Assembly (NCBI GenBank): GCA_016342655.1
Contig: JAEINL010000039.1
Coordinates: forward strand, 1-35,123
Origin: Sphaerochaeta sp.
GTDB lineage: Bacteria; Spirochaetota; Spirochaetia; Sphaerochaetales; Sphaerochaetaceae
DNA: 35,123 nt
Reading direction: 5' to 3'
Of this stretch, positions 7,602-15,796 are shown piece after piece. How positions within the stretch are numbered: position 1 is the first letter of the stretch; each line of letters starts with the position of its first letter. Made by a program: the position numbers and the translations under genes. The notes below the pieces were generated by a model. That model worked only from the letters and a program-made list of their open reading frames with translations, was not told the origin of the DNA and did not search any database.

Positions 7602-8753
7602 ATGTATATCCAATGCACCAAAAAACTATTTGAACACCTCGATCCGTTGTGTTTGAAGCTTTCGACACCATATGAATCAACCTATTGTTGGCATGCAAAC
7701 TGTTTTGAACTGCATGGCTTACAATATGTGATGTTTCTCAACGATACTGGAGATGAGGATCTTCTCATAAAGGTAGAGTCCTTTCAGGATTTTGGCAAAC
7801 AAGTGGAACTTGCTCTCCATTTCGACATGGAAAAAAATGGCCTTACTGCTGTGGAAATAGCCAAGTATATGGAAGACACTGGGCCAATTGCCTTTGCGCT
7901 TACCCAGGATCAAGTTCTGATAGCCAGATTGAACAACCGTATAAAAAGGCTGAAGGAGTCAAGATCTTCACGACTTCTTTTCCCTGGTGTATTTCCGGAT
8001 ACAGGTAACGATGCTACTTTTGAGAATTCTTTGGATGCTGTTATTGAAAGGGTTATTGATAAGATTTTAGGAGACTTGGCTTATCCTATGTCAAGGAACA
8101 CGGCAAAGACAAAGTCCAAAGCACCCAAGAAGATAGTTCCGACATCTGCTCTGAGCTTGGATAAAACCCCAATGATCGCCATTGATGCGGAGTTGATGCT
8201 GTATAGGGAGGAGAAGGTGACACGAAGTTTCCTTGTTCCCCTGGAGATGGACTTTGGAACACTTGGGACGATCCTTCAGATGGGCTTTGGATGGAGCGAG
8301 GGCTCTGGTCATGAGTTCCATCTGAAGCGTGATACCATTCGTATTGGTGCGGACAGCAGTGATATGTATATGCGGCTGATGTTTGAAGGCAAGCATACGC
8401 AGGTGCTCAGCGAAGGTGAGACTGTCCTCTCTGACTTCATCCCTGGGGTGCGGAAGATACAGTATCATTTTGGTTTTGACCGAGGTTGGTTGCTGGACAT
8501 CTCAGTGAAGAAGGCCCCAGATGCCGATGGCGGACCTTATGTTACGTGTACAGGAGGACAGGGGACTACTCCACCCGAGGATTGTGGTGGCCCTCCTGGG
8601 TATGATGAGCTGTGTGAGATCCTGGGTGACCCTACCCATGTCGAGTATGCAGAGACAGTAGAGTGGATACATGACAATCGCAATGCCAAGTTTGACCTGA
8701 AGCGCATCAACACGGCCCTGAAGAGGCTGAAATTTGTTGATACCACCCGCTGA
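7602..8753 (+). CDS. DUF6933-pRiA4b ORF-3 fusion protein, tandem copy 1
   Basis: A 383-aa soluble protein with an N-terminal DUF6933-like domain (opens MYIQCTKKL; CWHAN near residue 29) and, after a linker, a pRiA4b ORF-3-like domain from about residue 185 (RSFLVPLEMDFGTL, ILQMGFGW, TPPEDCGGPPGYDELCEIL). Neither domain has a firmly known biochemical function. It is the first of four tandem relatives. Its C-terminal domain has drifted: where copies 2 and 4 have the family's FGDxWEH strand, this copy reads FDRGWLLD, so a conserved site is lost. AGGAGA lies 8 bases before the ATG. The gene follows the cyclase by 68 bp with the same leader sequence that precedes copies 2 and 4. Confidence 0.82.
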   Translation: MYIQCTKKLFEHLDPLCLKLSTPYESTYCWHANCFELHGLQYVMFLNDTGDEDLLIKVESFQDFGKQVELALHFDMEKNGLTAVEIAKYMEDTGPIAFALTQDQVLIARLNNRIKRLKESRSSRLLFPGVFPDTGNDATFENSLDAVIERVIDKILGDLAYPMSRNTAKTKSKAPKKIVPTSALSLDKTPMIAIDAELMLYREEKVTRSFLVPLEMDFGTLGTILQMGFGWSEGSGHEFHLKRDTIRIGADSSDMYMRLMFEGKHTQVLSEGETVLSDFIPGVRKIQYHFGFDRGWLLDISVKKAPDADGGPYVTCTGGQGTTPPEDCGGPPGYDELCEILGDPTHVEYAETVEWIHDNRNAKFDLKRINTALKRLKFVDTTR

Positions 8754-8819
8754 CCATACAGAGGTTCTTGCCTTGCTTGGCATGCCATGGTAGGGTTCAT
8801 CTACTAGGAGATTAAAGTC

Positions 8820-9899
8820 ATGTATATCCAATGCACCAAAAAACTGCTTGCCAAACTTGAACAACCCTATGGGGTGTTGCCCAATCCTCCTGAAGCATTT
8901 TATTGCTGGCATGCAAGCATATTTGAACAGAGGGACATCCTGTATATGGTCATGATGAATGACCTCACCGGCGAGGAGAACTTCTTCGAGGTGGAAACGT
9001 TTAAGGATTTCAACAAGAAAGTGCTCTCAGAGATACGATTGGGGATGAGAGATGCTGGAGCCTCTGCAAAAGAGGCTTCCGCCTACATGAAGAAGGCAGG
9101 ACCTCTTACCTTTGGTCCCACAAGCGACCGTTCAATGGTAGGAGAGTTGGGTGGGTTTACCAAAAGGATGAAAAAGTTCGTCGATATGATGGAAGGCTTT
9201 AAGGAAATCCTCGCTGACCCTCAGCAGCGTGAAGAACTGTTCGCTGCTGTAGATGAGATGTTTGAGACGATGAGGCCAGCCCCTCAGAAATCCAAGGCAG
9301 TCGTTGGAAAGGACGAGATCACCCCAATGGTCGCCCTTGATGTGAAGTTGGTCCTCATGGGAGGCAAACAGGTGAAGCGAAGCTTCTTGGTTCCCCTGCA
9401 CATATCTTTTGCCACCCTCCATATCATCCTGCAGATAGGATTCGGTTGGTATGATAGCCACCTCCATGAGTTCAGCCTAAAAAAGGATAGTGTGACCATT
9501 GGCATGAGCCTGGGAGATATGGGCATTGAAGAGGATGATGACGATATGCTTGATGAGGAGGAGACGATGCTTTCGGACTTTATCCCCAGCGAACGGAGTT
9601 TCAGGTACCTCTATGATTTTGGTGACGGCTGGGAACATGTCATCAAGGTCGGAAAGGTAACGACCGTCAAAGGTGGTCCTTTTGTGGAATGCACCGGAGG
9701 GGAAGGCTCCACCCCTCCTGAGGATTGCGGTGGCGTTGTAGGGTATGAGAACCTTTGTGAAATCCTAGGCGACCCTACCCACGAAGAGTATGATGAGATG
9801 CTAGAGTGGGCAGGTGATGACTTTGATGCTGGCTTTGACAAGGCCTTCATCAATGAGGAGCTAAAAGAACTGCAGTTTGTCCCTCATCCTAGCAGCTAG
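8820..9899 (+). CDS. DUF6933-pRiA4b ORF-3 fusion protein, tandem copy 2
   Basis: Second tandem copy, 359 aa, with the same two-domain plan: MYIQCTKKLLAKL N-terminal domain, a variable linker, then a well-kept pRiA4b ORF-3-like domain (RSFLVPLHISFATLHIIL, HLHEF, YDFGDGWEHVIKV, TPPEDCGG). An acidic run (EEDDDDMLDEEE) sits in the loop before the SDFIP motif. The ATG has AGGAG 9 bases upstream inside a leader that resembles those of copies 1 and 4. The function is unknown. In other genomes pRiA4b ORF-3-like proteins are mostly known from plasmids and accessory regions. This copy seems the least damaged and best represents the family. Confidence 0.84.
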   Translation: MYIQCTKKLLAKLEQPYGVLPNPPEAFYCWHASIFEQRDILYMVMMNDLTGEENFFEVETFKDFNKKVLSEIRLGMRDAGASAKEASAYMKKAGPLTFGPTSDRSMVGELGGFTKRMKKFVDMMEGFKEILADPQQREELFAAVDEMFETMRPAPQKSKAVVGKDEITPMVALDVKLVLMGGKQVKRSFLVPLHISFATLHIILQIGFGWYDSHLHEFSLKKDSVTIGMSLGDMGIEEDDDDMLDEEETMLSDFIPSERSFRYLYDFGDGWEHVIKVGKVTTVKGGPFVECTGGEGSTPPEDCGGVVGYENLCEILGDPTHEEYDEMLEWAGDDFDAGFDKAFINEELKELQFVPHPSS

Positions 9900-10428
9900 T
9901 GAAAGGATGATACAAACAAAATCCAAAGCGACACCTGCACCTATCACGCTATCGCCCACATCAAGTGGTATCACCACCGTGATGGTGCCCCTCGATGTTG
10001 AACTGAAGCTCCTTGGTGACAAAAAGGTAGAGCGCAGCTTCTTGGTGCCTCTTGCTATGAACTTCCGTTCACTCAATAGGATTCTTCACATTGGGTTCGG
10101 GTGGACAGGTGCCCACACTCGTTTGCAGACAGAGCCTGGGTCATGATCAACGCGAAGAGCTGTATGACACTTGCAGTGAGCTGCTTTCTGACTACATCCC
10201 CGCTGCAAAACGTTTCGACTATGAGTATGATTTTGGTGATCGATGGAAGCATGTCATCAGAGTAGGTAAGACAAAGATTGTCGAAGGTGGGCCCTCTGCC
10301 GAGTGCACAGGAGGTCAGGGTACAGCCCCTCCTGAGTCCAGGGCTTGCCCTGGGGTATTGATACCTTTCATTTGGATTTCATCAATGCGAGACTGAAACG
10401 GCTGAATTTCACTACTGAACCAGCCTGA
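9900..10428 (+). pseudogene. Decayed pRiA4b ORF-3 fragment, tandem copy 3
   Basis: Directly behind the stop of copy 2 the sequence resumes in the linker of a third copy: the DUF6933 half is missing entirely. The C-terminal domain is recognisable (KVERSFLVPLAMNF, ILHIGFGW) but breaks near 10120-10150, where HLHEF and the following strand are lost and the frame shifts. It continues in another frame (LLSDYIPAAKRFDYEYDFGD, GGQGTAPPES). A second deletion at about 10338-10362 removes the DCGG...GYE segment. The last residues (FINARLKRLNF) return in a shifted frame ending at TGA 10426-10428. ATG 9907 has no properly spaced ribosome site. It is a non-functional remnant, probably left by unequal recombination within the array. 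Confidence 0.83.
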
Positions 10429-10461
10429 TCCCTACGGCTTTCTTGGTTGCCATGTTTGCCC

Positions 10462-10487
10462 TTGACATGGTAGGGTCTTTGTATAAT
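10462..10487 (+). promoter_or_regulatory. Possible promoter in the leader of tandem copy 4
   Basis: The leader of copy 4 holds consensus TTGACA (10462-10467) and consensus TATAAT (10482-10487), but only 14 bp apart, shorter than the usual 16-18. The -10 box may still act with another upstream element. The aligned positions in the leaders of copies 1 and 2 are less consensus-like. Confidence 0.3.
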
Positions 10488-10502
10488 AGGAGACCATCAG
10501 GT

Positions 10503-11621
10503 ATGTATATCCAATGCACAAAAAAGCTGCTCGCAAAACTTAGCCAGCCCTATGAAGAGCTATTCAATCCCCCCGAAGCACAGTATTGCTGGCATGCAAA
10601 CTATTTCGAGCACCAGGGAATAGTGTTTGTAGTGATGATGAACGATTATTCTGAGGATGAATTTTTTATCCAATTGGACTCCTTTAAGGATTTTAAGGCG
10701 CAATTTATGAAAGAGTTGCAGAGGGATATGAAGGAAACTGGAATCTCCCCCGAAGAAATTTCCCGGTACATCAAAGAGGCTGGACCGAGTACGTTCGGAC
10801 CCACAAGCGATCGTTCTAAGATCGCCAAGTTGAACGGCTTTACTCGAAGGTTCAAGGAATTTGCCATCAGCACACTAGCCTTTCTGCATGCGATGGATGA
10901 ACAGGCTAGGGAAGAGGGACGTCCCCTTAATTTCGGAGAATCTGAGGAAGCGTATCCAACATTTAACGATAGGCCCAAGCTTGCCCCTAAAACTCCAAAG
11001 AAGACTACTCCTACAAAACTTGCCAGGACACTCATGATTTCCCTCGATGTAAAGTTGAAACTTCTGGGAGGCAAAAAGGTGACCCGCAGCTTCCTTGTTC
11101 CAATCGATATGAATTTTACTGCCCTTAATGATGTCCTGCAGGTGGGCTTCGGGTGGACTGACACCCACCTCCATGAGTTTGTTTTCATGAAGTATGGTTT
11201 TAGTGTCGGAACGATGGAGGACAATCCCTACAGCAAAGGGTCTGAGTTGTTAGGTATGCATGGAATGCATGATGAGGATACTACGGCGCTTTCTGATTTG
11301 CTCCCCACCGTACGAAGCTTTACCTATCTCTATGATTTTGGAGATGCTTGGGAACATATCATTACAGTAGGGGAGTTAGGATATGTCGATGGCCCCCCCT
11401 ATGCAAAGTGCACAGCAGGTCGGGGAATGACACCTCCTGAGGATAGTGGAGGAGCGTATGGCTATGCCCAATTGCGTAAGATTCTCAAGGATCCCAAGCA
11501 TGAAGAGTATGGGGAGAATGCGATGTGGGCGAGGTATGACTTTGATGGTGGCTTTGATCTGGAAAGGACCAATAAAGATTTGAGTGAAATTGTGTTTACT
11601 CCTCATCTCATAGAAGAGTAG
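10503..11621 (+). CDS. DUF6933-pRiA4b ORF-3 fusion protein, tandem copy 4
   Basis: Fourth copy of the array, 372 aa from ATG 10503. That start is chosen because it restores the MYIQCTKKLLAKL opening shared by copies 1 and 2; the open frame extends 20 codons upstream without support. The N-terminal DUF6933-like domain keeps CWHAN and a GPTSDRSKIAKLNGFTRR segment nearly identical to copy 2. The linker is rich in Lys, Pro and Thr, and the C-terminal domain keeps HLHEF, YDFGDAWEHIITV and TPPED. It has SGG where copies 1 and 2 have CGG, a small departure. AGGAG lies about 12 bases before the start. Function unknown; similarity to copy 2 along the whole length points to a fairly recent duplication. 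Confidence 0.82.
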   Translation: MYIQCTKKLLAKLSQPYEELFNPPEAQYCWHANYFEHQGIVFVVMMNDYSEDEFFIQLDSFKDFKAQFMKELQRDMKETGISPEEISRYIKEAGPSTFGPTSDRSKIAKLNGFTRRFKEFAISTLAFLHAMDEQAREEGRPLNFGESEEAYPTFNDRPKLAPKTPKKTTPTKLARTLMISLDVKLKLLGGKKVTRSFLVPIDMNFTALNDVLQVGFGWTDTHLHEFVFMKYGFSVGTMEDNPYSKGSELLGMHGMHDEDTTALSDLLPTVRSFTYLYDFGDAWEHIITVGELGYVDGPPYAKCTAGRGMTPPEDSGGAYGYAQLRKILKDPKHEEYGENAMWARYDFDGGFDLERTNKDLSEIVFTPHLIEE

Positions 11622-11743
11622 GGAACTATACCGACGCTGGCCATGGCTTTCTTGGTTTCCTAGGGTGTTTGGTGTTTTGTTCTTTGTATCATCTTTGTGT
11701 TGGTGTCGTTGCTAGGGGGGAATAATTTTCTTCAAATAAATTC

Positions 11744-11774
11744 TTGACTCTATAGTTACTATAGGGTTTATCGT
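11744..11774 (+). promoter_or_regulatory. MerR-type promoter/operator before the purine deaminase and importer genes
   Basis: TTGACT (11744-11749) and TATCGT (11769-11774) are separated by 19 bp. The spacer contains the perfect dyad CTATAGT-T-ACTATAG (11750-11764), extended by two more pairs on each side of a mismatch. An overlong spacer filled by a dyad is the known design of promoters activated by MerR-family proteins. A MerR-family gene ends the block this promoter would serve (17774). Confidence 0.55.
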
Positions 11775-11799
11775 GAGTAATCAACATTGGAGACTCTTG

Positions 11800-13188
11800 A
11801 TGAACCAGAAGAAACTTATTCGAAATGCTCGGGCCATAGTATCCTGTGACGGGCAGGACACAGTATATACTGATGCAGACATCCGCATCGACGGCTATGC
11901 TATTGATGCAATAGGTAAGGACCTGGATGCAAGCGGATGCACCATCATCGATGCCAAAGGGATGTTTGTCTATCCTGGGCTTATCAACACCCATCATCAC
12001 TTCTTCCAGACCTTTGTCAGGAACCTTTTGACCATTGACTATCCCAATCTGTTGGTTGTGGACTGGCTGGATAAGATATACCCGATCTTCTCGGAGATCG
12101 ACAGTGATGCAATCTACTACTCCTCCCTAGTTGCCATGGCGGATCTTCTCAAGCATGGGTGTACCACAGCCTTTGACCACCAGTATTGCTATACGAAAAA
12201 GACCGGCAAGTCTCCTGTGGACCGTCAGTTTGAGGCTGCTTCCCTGTTGGGTATCCGCTACCATGCAGGAAGGGGATGCAATACTTTGCCCAAAAGCGAG
12301 GGAAGTACCATCCCCCTTGCGATGTTGGAGACTACAGATGAATTCCTCCTTGATTGCGAACGGCTCATCTCTCGCTACCATGATCCTTCTCCCAACAGCA
12401 TGGCCCAGATTGTAGTAGCACCCTGTCAGCCCATAAACAGCTATGAGGAGACTTTTGTAGAGTCTGTGAAACTTGCACGTTCCAAGGGTGTGAGACTGCA
12501 TACCCATCTTGGTGAGGGGGAAAACCCCATCATGCTTGAGCGCTATGGAAAACGTACCCTACAATGGGCAGAAGAGATTGGGTTTGTAGGGGAGGATGTC
12601 TGGCTTGCCCATGGTTGGGAACTACAGAAAGACGAATATGAAGTAATGGCAAGAACCAAGACAGGGCTTTCACACTGTCCAGCCCCTGCTGTGTTGGGAG
12701 GCTTCCCCATCCTTGATATCCCAGCCATGCAGAAGGCAGGCATGAATATCTCCCTCGGCTGTGACGGTTCTTCAACCAATGACAGCTCGAACCTCCTTGA
12801 TTCCCTGCGCATGGCGTACCTGATGCAGTCGTATCACAGCAAACAGCGTGGAGGCGCCCCCTCGTCGTATGAGATGCTGAAGATTGCCACCGTCAACGGG
12901 GCAAAGACGCTGGGAAGGGATGACCTGGGATCACTGCAAGTGGGCAAGGCCGCCGACCTGTTCTTCATCGACAGCAATGCGCTGGAACTTGCAGGTATGC
13001 TGCATGATCCAGCGAACATGCTTGCCCGTGGAGGGGTGACAGGGGCTGTGAACCTTACCATGGTTGGAGGAAAGGTCGTCTACGAAGATGGACACTTCCC
13101 AGGCCTAGCAGAGGAAGTGTTGGCTAAAGAAGCAGAAGCTTGTTGTTCCAAATCCCTTCGGAATTTTTTCCCTGAGATATTTGCATAG
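11800..13188 (+). CDS. Amidohydrolase, 8-oxoguanine/guanine deaminase-like
   Basis: A metal-dependent hydrolase of the TRZ/ATZ-like amidohydrolase group, 462 aa. It shows the metal-site motif NTHHHFFQT (HxH), HLGEGEN, AHGWEL and the catalytic Asp in GCDGSSTND. The NTHHHF(F/Y)QT sequence is typical of 8-oxoguanine deaminases and relatives. A role releasing ammonia from an imported oxidised purine or guanine therefore fits, and the nucleoside-type ABC importer encoded directly downstream supports this. It could also be a chlorohydrolase/SsnA-like enzyme with another heterocyclic substrate. Start is ATG 11800 with GGAGA 6 bases upstream; the open frame reaches a GTG at 11773 that would lie inside the promoter. 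Gap to the next gene is 29 bp. Confidence 0.82.
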   Translation: MNQKKLIRNARAIVSCDGQDTVYTDADIRIDGYAIDAIGKDLDASGCTIIDAKGMFVYPGLINTHHHFFQTFVRNLLTIDYPNLLVVDWLDKIYPIFSEIDSDAIYYSSLVAMADLLKHGCTTAFDHQYCYTKKTGKSPVDRQFEAASLLGIRYHAGRGCNTLPKSEGSTIPLAMLETTDEFLLDCERLISRYHDPSPNSMAQIVVAPCQPINSYEETFVESVKLARSKGVRLHTHLGEGENPIMLERYGKRTLQWAEEIGFVGEDVWLAHGWELQKDEYEVMARTKTGLSHCPAPAVLGGFPILDIPAMQKAGMNISLGCDGSSTNDSSNLLDSLRMAYLMQSYHSKQRGGAPSSYEMLKIATVNGAKTLGRDDLGSLQVGKAADLFFIDSNALELAGMLHDPANMLARGGVTGAVNLTMVGGKVVYEDGHFPGLAEEVLAKEAEACCSKSLRNFFPEIFA

Positions 13189-13217
13189 GAAGACTTGAGA
13201 CTAAGAGGAGAACTATC

Positions 13218-14213
13218 ATGAGAAAAAAAGTACTGTTGGCTTGTCTGGTTGTAGTACTGGGCTGTTCGGTTCTGTTTGCTGGTGGTGCAGCAGAAAAAAA
13301 AGATGCAAGTGGCAAGCTCAAGGTTGCCTTGTTGCTTTCAGGCCCTGCAAATGACCAAGGTTGGAATGCCATTGCCTTTGCAGGTCTCAAAGCTGCAGAA
13401 GAGCAGTACAACATTGAGACTGCCTACTCTGAAAATGTGGGGATCGCCGATGGTGAGGCTGCCTTTCGTGACTATGCCGCACAAGGCTATGACCTGGTGA
13501 TAGGCCACGGTTTCCAGTTCGGAGAACCTGCAGTACGGGTATCTTCCCAGTTCCCGAAGACCAAGTTCATGGCAATTGAGTCAAACTCTTTCTCTGAGAA
13601 TACCGCTTCCTACGTCATGGCTTGCGAACAGGCAGGCTATCTGATGGGAATGCTCTCTGCCTCCATGTCCAAGACAGGGACTATTGGCATCGTCGGCGGT
13701 TTTGAACAGCCCTCCATCGTAAAGGTTGTGGAAGCCTATAAGCTTGGGGCCAAAAAGGTTAATCCTTCCATACGAGTGCTTGAAGCGTATGTGAGCAGCT
13801 TTACTGATGTTTCCCTGGGCAAGGAAGCTGGACTGTCCATGGCAGACCAGGGAGCCGATGTACTCTCCCATATTGCCAACCAGGCAGGTACCGGGGTGAT
13901 AAAGGCAGCAGAAGAACGAGGCTTGCTTGCAACCGGGGACTCCTATGACCAGAACTCCATCGCCCCGAACACTGTCATGGCCTCTACTGTCTACAGCGTA
14001 CCTGCTCTTGTGCTCACAGCAGTTGACAAGGTGATACAGAATACCTATGTCGGTGGGGTTTACAACCTTGGTATGAAGGAAGGGGTTGTCGATATCTCCG
14101 GCTACAACAGCTTTGAGGATAAGATTCCCCAACAGGTAAAGCTTTTGATAGCCGATATCAAAGCGAAAATCCTTGATGGAAGCCTGAAGGTTCCCGTTAT
14201 CGAGTCCAAGTAG
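13218..14213 (+). CDS. BMP family substrate-binding protein of a nucleoside ABC importer
   Basis: Extracytoplasmic binding protein of 331 aa, BMP (Bmp/PnrA) family, whose studied members bind purine nucleosides. The N terminus is a signal sequence (MRKKVLLACLVVVLGC, then LFAGGAAEKK); the Cys may be lipidated or cleavage may fall after LFA. Family landmarks follow: SGPANDQGWNAIAFAGL, then GYDLVIGHGFQFG, and AIESN in the first lobe. AGGAG lies upstream of the ATG. It is the binding component for the ATPase and two permeases that follow, and its neighbour the deaminase suggests a purine or nucleobase ligand. A hairpin after the gene may raise its level over the membrane components. Confidence 0.92.
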   Translation: MRKKVLLACLVVVLGCSVLFAGGAAEKKDASGKLKVALLLSGPANDQGWNAIAFAGLKAAEEQYNIETAYSENVGIADGEAAFRDYAAQGYDLVIGHGFQFGEPAVRVSSQFPKTKFMAIESNSFSENTASYVMACEQAGYLMGMLSASMSKTGTIGIVGGFEQPSIVKVVEAYKLGAKKVNPSIRVLEAYVSSFTDVSLGKEAGLSMADQGADVLSHIANQAGTGVIKAAEERGLLATGDSYDQNSIAPNTVMASTVYSVPALVLTAVDKVIQNTYVGGVYNLGMKEGVVDISGYNSFEDKIPQQVKLLIADIKAKILDGSLKVPVIESK

Positions 14214-14225
14214 AGGTTCAGAAGA

Positions 14226-14257
14226 CAAGCTCCTTCCCGTCTTTGGTGAGGAGCTTG
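14226..14257 (+). promoter_or_regulatory. Intercistronic hairpin between binding-protein and ATPase genes
   Basis: CAAGCTCCT (14226-14234) pairs perfectly with AGGAGCTTG (14249-14257) across a 14-base loop. No run of T follows, so it is not a standard intrinsic terminator. Such hairpins behind binding-protein genes are known to stabilise the upstream message; here that role is inferred. Confidence 0.5.
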
Positions 14258-14287
14258 CTGTTAGGGAGTGTAAGGGGAGTTGGTACC

Positions 14288-15796
14288 ATGCCGTCACTAG
14301 AGATGAGAAACATCACCAAAACCTTCTTTGGCAAGAGTGCCAACCAGAATGTGAACTTCACAGTCGGGCAAAGTCAGATACATGCCCTGCTGGGAGAAAA
14401 TGGTGCAGGCAAGACAACCCTCATGAATATTCTCTATGGGATATACCAAGCTGATGGGGGTGAGATCCTCCTGGACAATGAAGCTGTCCTGATCTCTTCC
14501 CCGAAAGTTGCCATTTCCCATCACATTGGTATGGTGCATCAGCATTTTACGCTGGTTCCCACCCTGACTGTCTCTGAAAACATCACCTTGGGATTGAAAA
14601 GCCCCGGCTATCCGTTTGTGCATCGACGCTCCCTTGATGAGAAGATTCGCTCGCTTTCACAAAAGTATGGCCTTGAGGTCGATCCCACAGCCTTGGTCTC
14701 ATCATTGTCTGTAGGGCAGCAACAGCGCGTGGAGATCATCAAGCTTCTCTATAGGGAAGCAAAGCTTCTTATCTTGGACGAACCTACAGCAGTGCTTACT
14801 CCCCAGGAAGTCCAGAGTTTCTTTACCGTCCTGAAGAGGTTGCGCTCTGAAGGGCACTCGGTAATCATCATCACCCACCATATTGAAGAGGTCCTTGCCA
14901 TAACCGATTGTGTGACCATCCTGAGGAATGGGATCAACGCAGGTGAGGTTGTCACCTCAAGAACCTCCAAGGAGGAGCTCTCCATGCTGATGATCGGACG
15001 AAAGCTCCAGCGCGAACAGCGTCAACCTGTGCTGTGTTCTCAAGACCGAACTGGTCTTGTAGTCACAGACGTTGCACTCAAAGATGGCCGCTTGGGTCCG
15101 ATCAGTCTCTCCATCGCACCAGGCAAGATATTTGGCATCGCCGGTGTCGATGGGAATGGACAGAAGGAGCTTGCTGAGCTGATCTTGGGCATACGAAAGT
15201 CTCAAGGGGGTAGTATCACCCTCGATGATGTTGCCCTCGACGCGTTGGGAATTCATAAGAGAAAGAATCTGGGTATCGGATACATCTCTGACGACAGGCT
15301 CTCTGACAGCCTGGTCCTTGATATGGATCTGAAGGAGAATATGTTACTGAAGCTGCAGGGAAACAATCGTATGAAACGGTATGGCCTGCTAGATAGGAAG
15401 GCCATACAGGCCTGTACCGAGCAAGCGGTCAAGGAGTATCAGATCAAGACCTCTTCTCTCTCCTGCCCTGTGAGGCTTCTTTCTGGAGGCAACCAGCAAA
15501 AGCTCATCCTGGCGCGTGAGATGGAGGGCAGTCCCCGTCTGGTCGTAGCGTGTCAGCCTACCCGGGGTTTGGATATTGGGGCTTCAGAGTCTGTACACAA
15601 AGTCCTTCTTGATTTGCGGGCAGGAGGGTGTTCTGTCCTGCTTATCTCTGCCGACCTGGAAGAGATCCTTGAACTGAGTGATGACATTGCAGTCATGCAT
15701 GGGGGGCTCCTCATGGATGTGATCCCCAACAGGGATGTCGACCTTACCTATGTAGGCCTTCTTATGGCAGGTACCAGACCAGGGGGTATGCAATGA
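14288..15796 (+). CDS. ABC importer ATPase with two nucleotide-binding domains (nucleoside type)
   Basis: Powers the importer. The 502-aa protein carries two ABC domains in tandem, as in the RbsA/YufO class. The first has Walker A GENGAGKTT near residue 36, signature LSVGQQQRVEI and Walker B LLILDEPTAVLTP. The second has a degenerate Walker A (GVDGNGQKE), usual for this class, with signature LSGGNQQKLILARE. ATG 14288 is preferred because AAGGGGAG lies 8 bases upstream; the upstream GTG at 14243 falls within the intercistronic hairpin. The stop overlaps the first permease start by four bases (ATGA), showing coupled translation. Confidence 0.93.
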   Translation: MPSLEMRNITKTFFGKSANQNVNFTVGQSQIHALLGENGAGKTTLMNILYGIYQADGGEILLDNEAVLISSPKVAISHHIGMVHQHFTLVPTLTVSENITLGLKSPGYPFVHRRSLDEKIRSLSQKYGLEVDPTALVSSLSVGQQQRVEIIKLLYREAKLLILDEPTAVLTPQEVQSFFTVLKRLRSEGHSVIIITHHIEEVLAITDCVTILRNGINAGEVVTSRTSKEELSMLMIGRKLQREQRQPVLCSQDRTGLVVTDVALKDGRLGPISLSIAPGKIFGIAGVDGNGQKELAELILGIRKSQGGSITLDDVALDALGIHKRKNLGIGYISDDRLSDSLVLDMDLKENMLLKLQGNNRMKRYGLLDRKAIQACTEQAVKEYQIKTSSLSCPVRLLSGGNQQKLILAREMEGSPRLVVACQPTRGLDIGASESVHKVLLDLRAGGCSVLLISADLEEILELSDDIAVMHGGLLMDVIPNRDVDLTYVGLLMAGTRPGGMQ

